Assembly: GCA_036245805.1 (NCBI GenBank)
Contig: BTRK01000002.1
Span: 33,834,661-33,898,660, forward strand
DNA from: Pristionchus mayeri
Lineage: Eukaryota; Nematoda; Chromadorea; Rhabditida; Neodiplogasteridae
Length of the DNA stretch: 64,000 nucleotides
Reading direction: 5' to 3'
Shown here: positions 12,655-23,766 of the stretch, piece by piece
Position numbering within the stretch: position 1 is the first letter of the stretch
How the letters are laid out: the number at the start of each line of letters is the position of its first letter
Position numbers and translations under genes: made by a program
Notes under the pieces: generated by a model
Databases searched by the model: none
What the model was told of the DNA's origin: nothing
Seen by the model: only the letters and a program-made list of their open reading frames with translations

Positions 12655-13155
12655 ACTTTTGACGAAAATTCATCAATAATTGTGTTTCTATAGTGGGTGT
12701 GATTTGGAAAAATATTATCATTGATGATGCAGAGATGTCACAAAATTCCAAAACAGTTAGATAATTTCTATGAACAAATTGAAAAACGTACGAGAAAAAA
12801 TAATTAAATGGTCTGCTTTTCATGAAGGTTTCTAGGAATTATCATGTGAACAGCAGATTTCCTTGTCTGATATTCAGTATGTTGAATTTTTTTTCACACA
12901 CGATGGTGAAAATGGAAGCAAATAGTCGTTCCCACTGTCACATTTCTTCCTATATGCAAGGATTTTTGACAACGTTGCTTTGCCATTACATCTTCTAACT
13001 TAGACAATACGCACGTCCATCACAACAATTTACGACATTATTTGAAATGATATTTTACAGTGCGTAAGCCTTGTAATGCCTCTCCTTATTCCGATACAGT
13101 TCATATATTGGCCGCGCTCACTGTCTATTGAAGCGGTGTAAAAGACCGTTTGTAC
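12655..13155. repeat. S segment, copy 1 (duplicated ~0.5-kb noncoding or relic segment)
   Basis: Matches 20826-21299 and 30380-30880 over most of its length, sharing for example AATTATCATGTGAACAGC and CCTTATTCCGATACAGTTCA. On the minus strand a stretch reading about KCD-GNDYLLPFSPSCVKK is kept in copies 1 and 2. It may be a relic exon; no family was recognised. Confidence 0.7.
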
Positions 13156-13596
13156 GTTGGAATATATCAGGTTGGAACAAAAGTTTTGCACTATTTTCAA
13201 ATTTTCGTTTCCAGCATACTCTGGCCTTTATTTTCAAAATTATTTAATTTTGTTTCACGTATTCGTTGAGGGCTTGGATACTCTTTCTTCACACATTAGT
13301 ATTGCCCATACCATTTGATATTGTATAGACATTTTTCATTTGAGAACTGAACTACATAATTTTGGGGTCTGCTCTCTATGGATGTCGATGATAATGCAAA
13401 TATCAAGGTATATTTGGAAAGTGTGATGAACATGCATCATACAATAGTATGAAAATGGGGATCACCACAAATGGCATTCCCGAAACTTGGTCAGTTTTGA
13501 TCTCGCGTAAAAAGGTGCTTGGTCTGAATTAGTTGCCTTCACTGCATACCCGTAGCTGTAAGTCTATCGATCTCAAATACATTTAAACTTTAAGTA

Positions 13597-14838
13597 TTGG
13601 GGTGTCCGGAAAGTTCGTATAATGCTTCGGAAAAAAGTCAGTTCGCGATCAAATGCAGTGATTGCGCAATCTGTTTGTCAACAATGTATTGCATCATTCT
13701 GACGTTGAGTAGTGAGAGGATTTACTCAGTCTCCTAGTTGCTACATTGATTCTTGTGATGGACTCCCATCTCTATCTCCGAGCAGTTTTACTTCATTACT
13801 ACCGTCTTGGCCGATCCGTGAAGGAGGCCCACTCTGCCCTGGCCCAGTCGGAAGGAGCTGACGCCCCCTCCATACCCTTCTGCTATAAGAGGTTCTCCCG
13901 CTTCAAGAAAGGGGAGTTTGGTCTCGATGATCAACCCCGCTCTGGACGCCCTCCCTACCTCGATCAGCCTCTCGTTCTCCGCACACTGAAGCGCAAGCCC
14001 ATGGCCAGTGTGCGTGAGTTGAAGAAGGATACTGGTACTCCCAGATCAACGGTGTCCGATATCCTCCATCGATCTGGGAAGAAGCCGAAACTCCCACAAG
14101 TGATTCCCCCTGACCTCTCCCCCGAACAGCTGAAAAATCGTGTTCAAGTCTGTCGGGAATTACTCCATCGTAGATCCAATCTTCGATGGGTCAATTCCAT
14201 CATCGCTACAGATGAGAAGTGGATCACGTACGATAACCCTGTGAGGAGACTGCAATGGGTGGATGCAGATGAGAAGCCCACGCCCGTCCCGAAGAAGGAA
14301 GAGCACGGAAAGAAGGAACTCCTCTGCTTCTTCTTCTCAGTGCTCGGTCCCATCTACTGGGAGATCCTCGCCCCTGGCACCAGCATCAATGCCGACCTCT
14401 TCTCTGAACAACTGCAAGATGTCGCGATCAGAGTCCCTCCTAGACTCCTGAACCAGGGCAAAATGCTTCTTCTGATGGACAATGCTCGCCCACATCGAGC
14501 GAAGATGACCCAGAAGAAAATGGACGAGCTGAAGATCGAGAGGATTCCCCATCCACCGTATTCCCCGGATCTCTCCCCATGCGACTACCACTGCTTCCGC
14601 TCTCTCTCTGACTTCTGCAAAGGAAAGAAGTTCAAGAATCGAGATGAAGTTGTGAGGGCTTTCGTGAACTGGGCGGTCTCGAAGAAACCCGCATTCTGGA
14701 AGAGAGGAATCGAGACCCTGCCCAATCGCTGGAGGGAGGTAGTGAGAAAGAAGGGGGCATACATTGGTCACTGAGAATTGTAAAGCATTGAAAAAAAAAT
14801 AAAAACAAAAAATTATACGAACTTTCCGGACACCCCAA
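13597..14838 (+). mobile_element. Complete mariner transposon nested in another mariner
   Basis: 1242 bp. Terminal inverted repeats TTGGGGTGTCCGGAAAGTTC and its complement are flanked by TA (13595-13596 and 14839-14840). It encloses one uninterrupted transposase gene. A close relative lies at 63542-64000 in the other orientation. Confidence 0.93.
13746..14774 (+). CDS. Mariner transposase, DD34D, apparently intact (342 aa)
   Basis: One unbroken ORF of normal mariner length. The N-terminal half has the paired helix-turn-helix region (SVRELKKDTGTPRSTVSDIL). The catalytic region has the first Asp in ATDEKW, the second in LLMDNARPHRAK and the third in YSPDLSPCDYHCF, with exactly 34 residues between the second and third Asp. 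The usual mariner signature HPPYSPDL is present. Translation could also begin at the in-frame Met 13758 (MDSHLYL). The gene is GC-richer than its surroundings, which suggests recent arrival. It would act in the nucleus by cut and paste at TA sites; activity is inferred from intactness only. Confidence 0.92.
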   Translation: MILVMDSHLYLRAVLLHYYRLGRSVKEAHSALAQSEGADAPSIPFCYKRFSRFKKGEFGLDDQPRSGRPPYLDQPLVLRTLKRKPMASVRELKKDTGTPRSTVSDILHRSGKKPKLPQVIPPDLSPEQLKNRVQVCRELLHRRSNLRWVNSIIATDEKWITYDNPVRRLQWVDADEKPTPVPKKEEHGKKELLCFFFSVLGPIYWEILAPGTSINADLFSEQLQDVAIRVPPRLLNQGKMLLLMDNARPHRAKMTQKKMDELKIERIPHPPYSPDLSPCDYHCFRSLSDFCKGKKFKNRDEVVRAFVNWAVSKKPAFWKRGIETLPNRWREVVRKKGAYIGH

Positions 14839-15658
14839 TACATTCCATGGTAAGCTCATAATTATTTTCGTGTGGACATACAATGTTTCTATTAGAAAAT
14901 GCAATTTTGAATACTCAGATACTGATATTAGAGTGTCGAAATTGATGTTTCGATCAATGGCATGTTTCCAGCATAAAAGGATGCTTAGTTTTTATATGGT
15001 TAACTAAACAAGCAACTCTTACTTTATCACTTATTGGCTTGGCCGAGCCAGGGGATAGCTTCCTTTTGAGGAGATCGACTCGAACAATGTACACCGAATT
15101 TCAATATTTTGGCTGTGATGACCATGATTCAAAATTTCAGAAAAAAATAATTGTCTAGGAGTGGAAAATGGTATGCTCCAGCATTTCTTTATGATATAAA
15201 GCCCCAAGGTAGTTTATGTAAAAGCACTTAAGATCAAGTCAACATAATTGATTGTCGAGGCAATAACAGCGATCCATTGACTAACGTTATTTCTCGAATG
15301 TTGGAATTTAATGGTCTGTAAACCTTGCTAAATTAAAGCAACCACTAGATCCTTCATAGCTTTAGAGAGAACTGCCAACGGGCTTTTAACTCCACCATGA
15401 GAGATTATACCATGATTTGTTCTGTCAGAATATGAGCGTGATAAACAAATGTCCATGTCACTCAAAAATTTCACATTTAACGAAACCTGCTTTTTTCGCA
15501 AACCCTCAGAGCAGGGTTCGATTCGAAGTAGCGGATATATTTTACAAATAGTCCCTAAATATATGCTATCCGGTCAGATCGACCCGATTAAAGTGAAGCC
15601 TTTTAAGCAATTTCAAACTTCATGGCCGAAATCGTGCAAAACTTTTGTTCCAACCTAA

Positions 15659-16600
15659 TAATACAAAACCAAAAACAATTGTAAGAACGCTACATTTTTT
15701 GGTCTCTGCTCATACAGTTGCGATAATTATATTTATGTACTCTACTGATCAGCCTTCATTTTCCCGTCTGAATTTCTTCTGAATTTGCATGTGTTCCATA
15801 AGTTTTCGATATGTGCCATAAGTTTATTTTGTCCTGATATTAATCATTTTGCAAACTTTTTTCGGACAGAGATCACTATATTTAATGCTACCAAGTTTGT
15901 GCCAGAGATGCGCGCTAGATGTGATAATGACACTGGAACAGTTGGCCCAAGGGATTCATTTATGATCAACATCGGTTGTCTTGCGCTACCTCTGGTTATG
16001 TCCTTTTTATGTCTTCACATATTCTGTACGCTCCCTTTTCGTTGATTTCTCGCGGGAACATCGACGATAGTGTTCGTGAAATATTTACAAAAACTCATGA
16101 ACTAGCCAGTAATGAGCTACCAAAGATACAGCAAGCTATCAATATCGAAATATCAGTGAGGTTTTTTTATATTTCACATCTTGCAAGATCGCTCGTTCGG
16201 AGATCTCTCTGTTGTCTGAACATCGAATATCTCCTAAACTGTTCATTCCACCTATCCCATTACTGAAGCAAAGAATCTTTTTACTATCACCGCTGTTCGT
16301 CTTTTTATAGCTGGTATGCAGTTACGGCTTATAGGTCTAAGAAAATTTGTAACGAAAATTTATTGAGGAATCATTGTCAGTATAATTGAATATAGTTCGG
16401 TTTCGAAGATGACCCACGAATCTAAACTATGATATATTATGCTGACAATGATTCCTGTACAAATTTTCTGAAGTGTGAAGGGCATATTCCCATTATATCT
16501 CATAATCATTTTCCGCAGCTGAAATTTTTTGATCACACTTACCAAATATGCTCTTGGAGAAGAAGGAAGTCAATGTGCACTAGGTCGTATGATAACTATT
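15659..16600 (+). pseudogene. X segment, copy 1: probable 7TM chemoreceptor relic
   Basis: About 15860-16440 matches 22370-23230 and 30955-31066 plus 35369-35988. One stretch (15857-16045) reads as an extracellular loop plus a membrane helix (RCDNDTGTVGPRD, then a hydrophobic run INIGCLALPLVMSFLCLHIF) before a frame break. A later frame reads THELASNELPKIQQAINIEIS up to a GT, which could be the third intracellular loop of a chemoreceptor. Frames break and the copies have diverged. Family assignment is not secure. Confidence 0.4.
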
Positions 16601-17010
16601 TCGTAACGACGCCATTTTCATAGAATTTTAAGCTCGTCCTCCCTATAGCCAGTGTATGCCACGTACGTGAATGTCAAGTCCATTATCGAATATTCACCTG
16701 ACTTACTCACTCCAATTTTTATGTTCTCTCGCTCTCCCAACCTGCGAAAGAGCGCGCAAAATGAGGAGAAATGAGGAGAGCCAAACATCCCGCATATTAT
16801 TTTAACGAAGTGAGTATGCACTAGGTCGTATGATAACTATTTCACAATGCCGCCTTTGGTATATTCGTCTCGTCTGGCTTAGTGACATTAAATGTCATGC
16901 ATGTATTTTGCTCGAATAAGTGAATGGCATCTCCATTATCCTTTTCCCCCGCATTCGCATTCTCACATATTAAAATATGTGTGATGAAGATAATAATTCT
17001 CATTGAAGAC
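16601..17010 (+). promoter_or_regulatory. Duplicated upstream region of type 1 receptor, unit 1
   Basis: The block CGTCCTCCCTATAGCCAG followed by GAATGTCAAGTCCATTATCG and the CCCGCAT-CGC stretch is shared with the regions before the type 1 genes at 23767 and 37139. It contains two half copies of the 80-bp palindromic family (about 16582-16620 and 16819-16862). A promoter role is inferred from position and conservation between copies only. Confidence 0.45.
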
Positions 17011-18400
17011 ATGATTCAGTTGTCTGGTACTCTCTGGCTGGTGGACAAGATCGTTCTCTCTTTGTGCACAATCGTCGCAGTGCTGCAATAATGCATGTCA
17101 TCAAACGACAATAATAGGCTGGCCTGCTCAACCAATTGCCTGTGCTGCTCGGTCACGGGGAAATGGACAGTTTCACATGCTCCGCTATACAGGTGAAATG
17201 GTTTCGTTATTTTCACCCTTAGATCTTGCACAGTGTTAAATTATCACTATTCCTATTTTTTTAAATTAAAATAACACTATTATCATTTTAGCTTCTTCCT
17301 GAATTGGGCCTATTCGGTGGGTGTGCGTGCGTATTCTTTATTGGCTTCGAGCGCTTGATGGCAGTTGTATTTTTCACCTATCGGCAGCATGGGCATCGAT
17401 TTCTAATCGTAAGTCATTCGTTAAAATTATATGACCAATATCCAAGTCCTTCAAGATACAACTTATTCTCGTTGCATCATATATGGCCTTCGGGCTGTAT
17501 CTTATAGTCGCTTATTTCGAGCACAAGTGAGTGTGCACTGGTAGGAGTGATCATGCAGTGTAACCAATATCAGGACGCAAGTTTGCTCAATCCCTGCGCC
17601 ATTTCACGGCGTCGCTGGCCCCATTTTAGGGCAGTCACTTTGTATGCTGAATATCTCAACTGTCTTCGTTTACTGTACTGTGGCGCTGATTATCTCGAAG
17701 AGACCCGGAGGTGAGTAACGTCAAATTCATTTTTTTGGAAAAGTGATTGTTACGAGCATACGATAGTCGAAATATTTTGCAGTGTCGGACACAACGAAGA
17801 AAGCGTTTCGCAGCAATTTCTTCGTTATGACCGCCGATGTTTGCGGATGGGCGATCGGAATTTCCGCACTCGTGCTCACTTCAGCCCTCGAAACCTCCGG
17901 TTTTGTAGCTTATATCATTGGTTGTAGTTTGCGCGCTTGCTCTAATACTAAGGTTCTGCCAAAACAGGATAATCATCCATTATTGCGCTCAGAATTGATA
18001 TTTTTGCCCAGAATTTCTGGGTTTTCACGCATCCCTCCTGAGAATATATCAGGTTGATCTACGAATATAATGCGTTCCTATTCGCATACCTTACTGAACG
18101 AGAATAGCACCAATAGGATTATGACGAACAATGCAAACTGAACGTATCATATGTTTTCAGATGAAATCCGAATCATCCTGTGCAATGGATTGGGAACTTT
18201 CGTTCATGCAGGAATTGCGTCGAAATCACTCATTTACTACTCCACCAAGTTGGTCACGACTATTAGGAAATTAAAATAAAAACCATTTTAGAGCCGAATA
18301 TCGTCAAGCTATCAGCAGAGTGCTGGGTGTGGGAAGATCACCAAGGCACACTTCGATCACTAACGCCCATTCCTTCAAGAGCAGCAGTACAAACTTCTGA
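17011..18400 (+). pseudogene. Type 1 Srsx-like chemoreceptor, unit 1, exon 1 truncated
   Basis: Exons 2-8 are open and correctly spliced: 17118-17192, 17292-17408, 17456-17526, 17574-17710, 17783-17899, 18161-18248, 18292-18400. They match the intact copy at 37139-38705 exon for exon in length. Exon 1 (from 17011) has lost its second half: the sequence jumps from GTCGCAGTG straight into what is intron 1 in the other copies (CTGCAATAATGCATG), with a CTGCA microhomology at the joint, and the frame ends at a TAA. TM1 end and TM2 are therefore missing. An alternative upstream exon was not found. Confidence 0.8.
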
Positions 18401-18559
18401 ATTGCACTGGATATTTTCTTATTTTTTATATTTATTTTCTGCTTGACAACTATTTGAATAAACGAAAAACATGGGAATTGACAGAGCATAAAAACAATTT
18501 CAATTCGTAGACCGTGCGAAACTGTACAATATTCTTTTCCAGATTCTCACAGATTCTCA

Positions 18560-19140
18560 TTGAAATTACTTGAAAACGACCATTGTCTGCTTCCGCGAAT
18601 CATGTATGGCTGAGAAAAATCTTGAAGAAATTTACAATTTATCTGAAAATTATTATTTTTGGCACTTTATGCCGCGACGCGGAACTTCTTCTTTATGTTT
18701 ACTGGATGGGCGTTAGGAATCTCTACTCTTCTGCTTATATCAGCGTTCGAAACGAATTATATCTAATGATTCGCATTAGTTGAGGTTCGTGCGCTTGTGC
18801 CTAATAATAAATTCTGCGAAAACATATAATCATCACTATCACGATTGTGGTTATTTACGCGTACCTCATGGAAAAATAATTGGCATATTCGTAGTAATGT
18901 TTTCAGAGGAACATCGAACCATCATGTACCATGGATTAGGAACGCTCGTTATGGTTGGGATAGCATCGACAGCGTTTATTTATGATTACGTACATTGGAG
19001 TGACGACGGAATTGAATCGCAAAAAAATATATATTTGAAGCTACGAATATCACCAAACATTTAGCAAAGTGCTCTGCCATGGCAAAGCACCAACGAGACT
19101 TCGAATAATACCCAATCTGTCAAGTGTGCCAAAAGCAATC
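18560..19140 (+). pseudogene. Type 2 receptor relic, unit 1 (exons 6-8 only)
   Basis: Degenerate exon 6 (about 18675-18760; TGWALGIST-like), exon 7 (18907-18995; HRTIMYHGLGTLVMVGIAS) and exon 8 (from about 19040) match the 3' end of the full type 2 gene at 40005-43673. The 5' exons are absent. The joint between the type 1 3' flank and exon 6 is at the corresponding place in unit 2. Confidence 0.7.
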
Positions 19141-19569
19141 ATTCATCGAATTATTACTGTTCATAAAACATGTCGAAATAGATGTTTTCAATTTCAAGAA
19201 AGTATTCAAGTGTCGAAGAATCTCATCGAACAAATCTGGTTGTAGACGTTTCTATGTATAAAAACAACCAGGAAATTTACAAAAAAAATGAGTGTTGCAT
19301 ACATATAAGGAGGTTGAAACTAATCTTTCCAAGAGAAATCGACTATTTCGGAAAAAGTGTCATCGGAGTACACAATTTAGTACAACAAATTGCCTTTTCG
19401 ACGAACGTTTTGAAAACAACCTTTTTCGCGAATTTCATTGCGCGTTTTTTCATGTCTTTTAGATTTTTCATAAACATTTAGTTGTTGAGCCATTGCCCAA
19501 CTTTGTAACTTTATCAACGTTCATGTTTATATGTATATCATTATTTATATCGTAACAACAAACACTGAT
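19141..19569. other. 3' flank of type 2 relic, unit 1
   Basis: Matches the flank after the unit 2 relic (about 29890-30040), sharing TTCATAAAACATGTCGAAAT. No gene seen. Confidence 0.4.
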
Positions 19570-20185
19570 TACAAGGCATTATTTTATACAGAATACAGAC
19601 ATTAAAAAATAAGGTAATGATTATGCTTGAAGTGTTGGAGTGACTCGTACTTGAATTGTTAGTGCGACTGGAGAGTTTACCTCTGAAATAGACGGTTCGA
19701 ATAGGTTTCACTTCACATTACGCGTTTTCACTGTGTCAAAACGCGTAATGGAGGGATCATTTTGCATTGATTGAAGAGGTTCGAACAGGTTTCACTTCTG
19801 ATTACGCGTTTTCACTGTGTCAAAACGCGTAATGGAGGGATCATTTTACATTGATTGAAGAGCTTCGAATAGGTTTCACTTCTGACTCGTTAGGATAATG
19901 CAGACCCAGACTTGAAGAGCACGCGGCGCATGTCAATCAATGCACAATGATCAATGCACAATGACGCAATCAATGCAAAATGATCCTCCATTAAAACCTC
20001 CATTACGCGTTTTGACACAGTGAAAACGCGTAATGAGAGTTGAAACCTATTCGAACCGTCTATTTCAGAGGTAAACTCTCCAGTCGCTCTAACAATTCAA
20101 GTACGACTCACTCCAGCACTATTCAAGCATAATCATTACGCTATTTTTTATTGTCTGTATTCTGTATAAAATCGTGCCTTATCAG
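19570..20185. repeat. Foldback repeat with hairpin-bearing tandem units
   Basis: Outer arms about 19570-19715 and 20035-20185 are inverted (AGGTAATGATTATGCTTGAA against its complement). Inside, the hairpin ATTACGCGTTTTCACTGTGT plus AAAACGCGTAAT appears at about 19717, 19801 and, inverted, 20002. The first two lie in ~84-bp tandem units that each include GAGGGATCATTTT. Confidence 0.85.
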
Positions 20186-20466
20186 CTTCCCTTGTTAATT
20201 GTTGCATCGAAATACACAGAGAGTTTGATTTAGAAGAAAAAATATGTTGAGTATTCACCATTGTGAAACAGCACACTGATAAACTGCACGAAATTCGATA
20301 AGCAATAATCAATATTATTTTTCGAAAAACGCGTATTGTCTCCCGCGCCGTTGACTCTTTTCTCAAAACAGTCGTTTTGCCTTGGAAAGATTAGTTTTAA
20401 CGTCGTTATATTGTAGGCTAATTTATCACAGCTTTAGTGCGAATTTTAATTAAAAAATAGTCAAGC

Positions 20467-20820
20467 TCAAAGCTTCTCTATGATCTTCTCCTCCGTTTTT
20501 GTTGTCCAGCTCTCTTCAGCATCATGTTTCTTTTTTCACCAGAAGACGGACGTAGACCACACAGAAGGATCATTTGAATCTGTAATGATTTCTTTGTCTA
20601 TATGTTGGCTACCTACTCTCTTTGTCTCTTCGAGCTAACACATTCACTTAACTGAGCTACTCAACGCGAGGAAAACAGGTAATTCAACTTAACAAATCAT
20701 CGATTGTATTCAATATTTGCATAAATGACGGACTTTTCCAAAGCTGATCTCAAAGATTGAACTCCAGAAGGTAGCGACGAAGGAGGTCACTGTGTTCGTT
20801 GAGACGACTCGAGTAAATCA
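20467..20820 (-). pseudogene. 3' fragment of acyltransferase gene, unit 1
   Basis: 20467-20580 is homologous to the last exon (43943-44056) of the intact acyltransferase, and about 20731-20820 to its penultimate exon (44212-44298). A frame shift within the last exon changes the end of the protein (expected EEKIIEKL tail lost). No upstream exons are present, so this is a relic carried along by segmental duplication. Confidence 0.75.
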
Positions 20821-20825
20821 TCTCA

Positions 20826-21299
20826 ATAATTGTGTTTCTAGAGTGGGTGTGATGATGCAATTATTATCATTGATGATGCAGAAATGTGACAAAATCCCAA
20901 AATAGTTAGATAATTTCTATGAACAAATTGAAAAAAAGTAAGAGAAAAATAATCAAAGTGTGTGTGTTTTCCTGAAGGTTAGGAATTATCATGTGCACAG
21001 CGGATTTCCTTGTCTGATGTTCAGTATGTTGTATTTTTTCACACACGATGGTGAAAATGGAAGCAAATAGTCGTTCCCAATGTCACATTTCTTCATGTAT
21101 GCAAGGATTTTTGACAACGTTTCTTTGTCATTATGGCTCACATCTTCTAACTTAGGCAAGACGCACGTCCATCGCGGCATTTTACGACATTATTTGATAT
21201 GAGATTTAACAGTGCGTAAGCCTTGGATTGCCTCTCCTTATTCCGATACAGTTCATATATTGGCGGCGCTCATTGTCCATATCAGTGCGTTCGCCTAAG
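20826..21299. repeat. S segment, copy 2
   Basis: Second copy of the segment at 12655-13155. The minus-strand frame 21180-20989 is open and includes KCDIGNDYLLPFSPSCVKK. It ends where the hAT-like element starts. Confidence 0.7.
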
Positions 21300-21307
21300 G
21301 CTCGCAT

Positions 21308-22302
21308 TAGGGATGGCCAAAATAGTCCTCCCCCACCGCTCCGAGCGCGCGCCGAGAGACAGGAATGAGTCGCTCGAGAAATGCTCTCTCACCTCGAGGA
21401 CAATGAACGGTCCCTGAGGAAAATGATGTATGCAAGGATGTATTCGGACAGATATTTTTGAGTTGTGAAAAGTTCGATAATTGATTCCAATATTATTAAC
21501 TTATAAACATTAAAATTATAATAAACATATTCCACAACTTAACTGATAACACAACCACAGCCTTCTCACAGAATTCCCACACGACAGAAACGAGAGCCCT
21601 ATCTAACTGCTTCCTTGGTACCTTGAGTTCCTGCTGAAACACTAAATCTCCCTCCAGGAACCCTCTGTCGACGCGCGGTACTGATCAGGCTGATGGATTA
21701 CTGTAGCAAGGGGTACTGTACAATGGGTTCGTCATAGACCAATACCCAATACTCAACTATAGTGAAGCAGTTTTGAAAAAAATCAGTTCGCGACTTGTGT
21801 GGGGGATGGTTTATTTTTTAATTTTTTAAAATAAAGTCTGTTTACGATAGTCACGGATTACGGTAGCGATATACGCGACTTGGGGCGATGTATTGCCGCT
21901 TGGGTACTTAATTTTAGCGTTTTTGAAAGTATAGTCTGTTAGTGATAGTCGGGAGTTACGGTAGCGACCTACGGTATCTGATAGTTCTGTATGCTCGATG
22001 ATGGATGACACTTAGTGTTGACCTGCCAATCGATTTTTGACCACAACCCAGGATGGCCATGGGGATTCGACGGCGGCGTGAGCAGCAATGATATTTCGAG
22101 CAGAAAACTCTTTAAAAACAGATTGTAACTGTGTTTTAGAAGTGGGGACACTCGAGTGTCCTCAATCGGGGACACTCGAGTGTCCCCGACAATTTATTGT
22201 CCCCATTGTTTGACCATTCATTGTCCGTGGACACCGCGCTGTCCGCGAAATGAGGACAAGAATGGTCGGGGACAATCGAAATGACTATTTTTGCCATCCC
22301 TA
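21308..22302. mobile_element. Non-autonomous hAT-like element, 995 bp
   Basis: Termini TAGGGATGGCCAAAATAGTC and its near-complement are flanked by 8-bp repeats GCTCGCAT (21300-21307) and GATCGCAT (22303-22310), one mismatch. The unit 3 paralogue near 30870 reads AAGGATCGCATACCTG with no insert, which is an empty site. Near the right end GGGGACACTCGAGTGTCC palindromes repeat (22144-22186). No transposase was recognised. TIR start and TSD length fit hAT. Confidence 0.85.
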
Positions 22303-22310
22303 GATCGCAT

Positions 22311-23450
22311 ACCTGCTGGTACAGCAAAATGAGTCACCTTACAATTGTAATATTTTCTGACAGTTCTTGGTATGGTCCATCCATGTATGTCTGTGTTTTG
22401 TGTCAGAACACCAAATTTTCATAATTACATGCGCTCAACTTTTCTATCTTTTTCAAATATTTATTGTATAACTGTACGTAGAAGCTTCCGATTTTTTATG
22501 AAAATTGGAAAGTACGGCCTAGTTGATGTGTTCTTTCCATACTTGACTGGTTTATGCAAATTCATTGTTATTTAAATTTTGTAAATTTTTCAAATATTTT
22601 TTTCTTGAAAACAAAGCCGAGCACGATATTGACACTGGAACAGTTGGCCCAAGGGATTATTTTGTGATTAAAAATGGTTGACTTGCACTATCTCTGATTA
22701 TGGCCTTTTTATTCACATATGTTTTACGCTCCCTTTTCGTTGATTTCTCATGGGAACATCGAGGATAGTGTTCGTGAAAAATTTACGCACATTGATCAGT
22801 ACCAGGAAAAATGCTTATTTTAAGCGGGCAAAAGCTCATGAACTAGCCAGTAATGAGCTACCAAAGATAAATCAATCTATCAATATCGAAATATCAATGA
22901 GGTCTATTGATATTGCGCATCTTGCAAGATTACTCGTTCGGAGATCTCTCTGTTGTCTGAACATCGAATAGCTCCTAAACTGTCCATTCCACCTCATTAC
23001 TGAAGCAAAGAATCTTTTTTCTATCATCGCTGTTCGTCTATTTATAGCTGGTATGCAGTTATGGTGTATAGGTCTTGCCCAATAGTGTATAAAACAATGA
23101 ACTGCTTCATTTATGCACATTTGTTTCGTAAATTTCTAGTCAAATCATTCTAAGCATAATTGAATATAGTTCGGTTTTGAAGATGACCTACGAATCTAAA
23201 CTATGATATATTATGCTGACAATGATTCCTGTACAAATTGTGTTAAGGACATATTCACATTATATCTCATAATCATTATCTGCTGCTGATCATTTTGCGC
23301 ATTTGATCAGACTTTGTAATCATGTTTCGGAAGATGAGGAAGTGAATGGCATGTTAATGTATTTTGCACGTTAATGTCACTATTATATTGTTTATCTACG
23401 CTCGGTGGCTCAACGAAACACACATTATCATTATCCCCCTCATGTGAATG
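22311..23450 (+). pseudogene. X segment, copy 2: probable 7TM relic
   Basis: Second copy of the X segment (about 22370-23230), more decayed than copy 1: the loop-plus-helix stretch is frame-broken here. Shared landmarks are GACACTGGAACAGTTGGCCC near 22629, CATGAACTAGCCAGTAATGA near 22837 and ACTATGATATATTATGCTGA near 23200. No functional frame is supported. Confidence 0.4.
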
Positions 23451-23766
23451 TGCACTAGATCGTATGATAACTATTCCGTAATGTCGCCGTTGGTATGCTA
23501 ATCTCGAATGTCACGTACGTGAATGTCAAGTCCATTATCGAATAATCACATGCCTGTCTCACTCTAATTCGTTTGTTCTCTTGCTCTTCAGTCTAGGAGA
23601 GTGCGCAAAATGATGACAGTCAAACCATTGCGTATATTTTCCGTCTCCCCCGCATGCGCTTTCTCCCATATTAAAATATGTGTGATGAAAGATGATAATC
23701 AGCATCACACATATTTTACTTCTCATAGCTTCATACGTTATTTCATTTGTTTAAAATTTTTCAGAC

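Larger units (their letters stand above)
13167..15658. mobile_element. Decayed mariner element (outer element of a nest)
   Basis: Terminal inverted repeats TCAGGTTGGAACAAAAGTTT at 13167 and its near-complement ending at 15658 are flanked by TA. Without the nested 1.24-kb mariner the element is about 1.25 kb, the normal mariner size. Its right half (about 14950-15658) resembles the right halves of the elements at 58330-59599 and 62545-63183. No intact transposase frame was found. Confidence 0.85.

Noticed and set aside
14337..14904. Long minus-strand ORF (168 residues)
   Set aside because: Antisense shadow of the intact mariner transposase.
19717..19840. Regularly spaced palindromic repeats resembling a CRISPR array
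   Set aside because: Only two or three units, spacers are also repeated, the genome is eukaryotic, and larger outer arms show it is a foldback.
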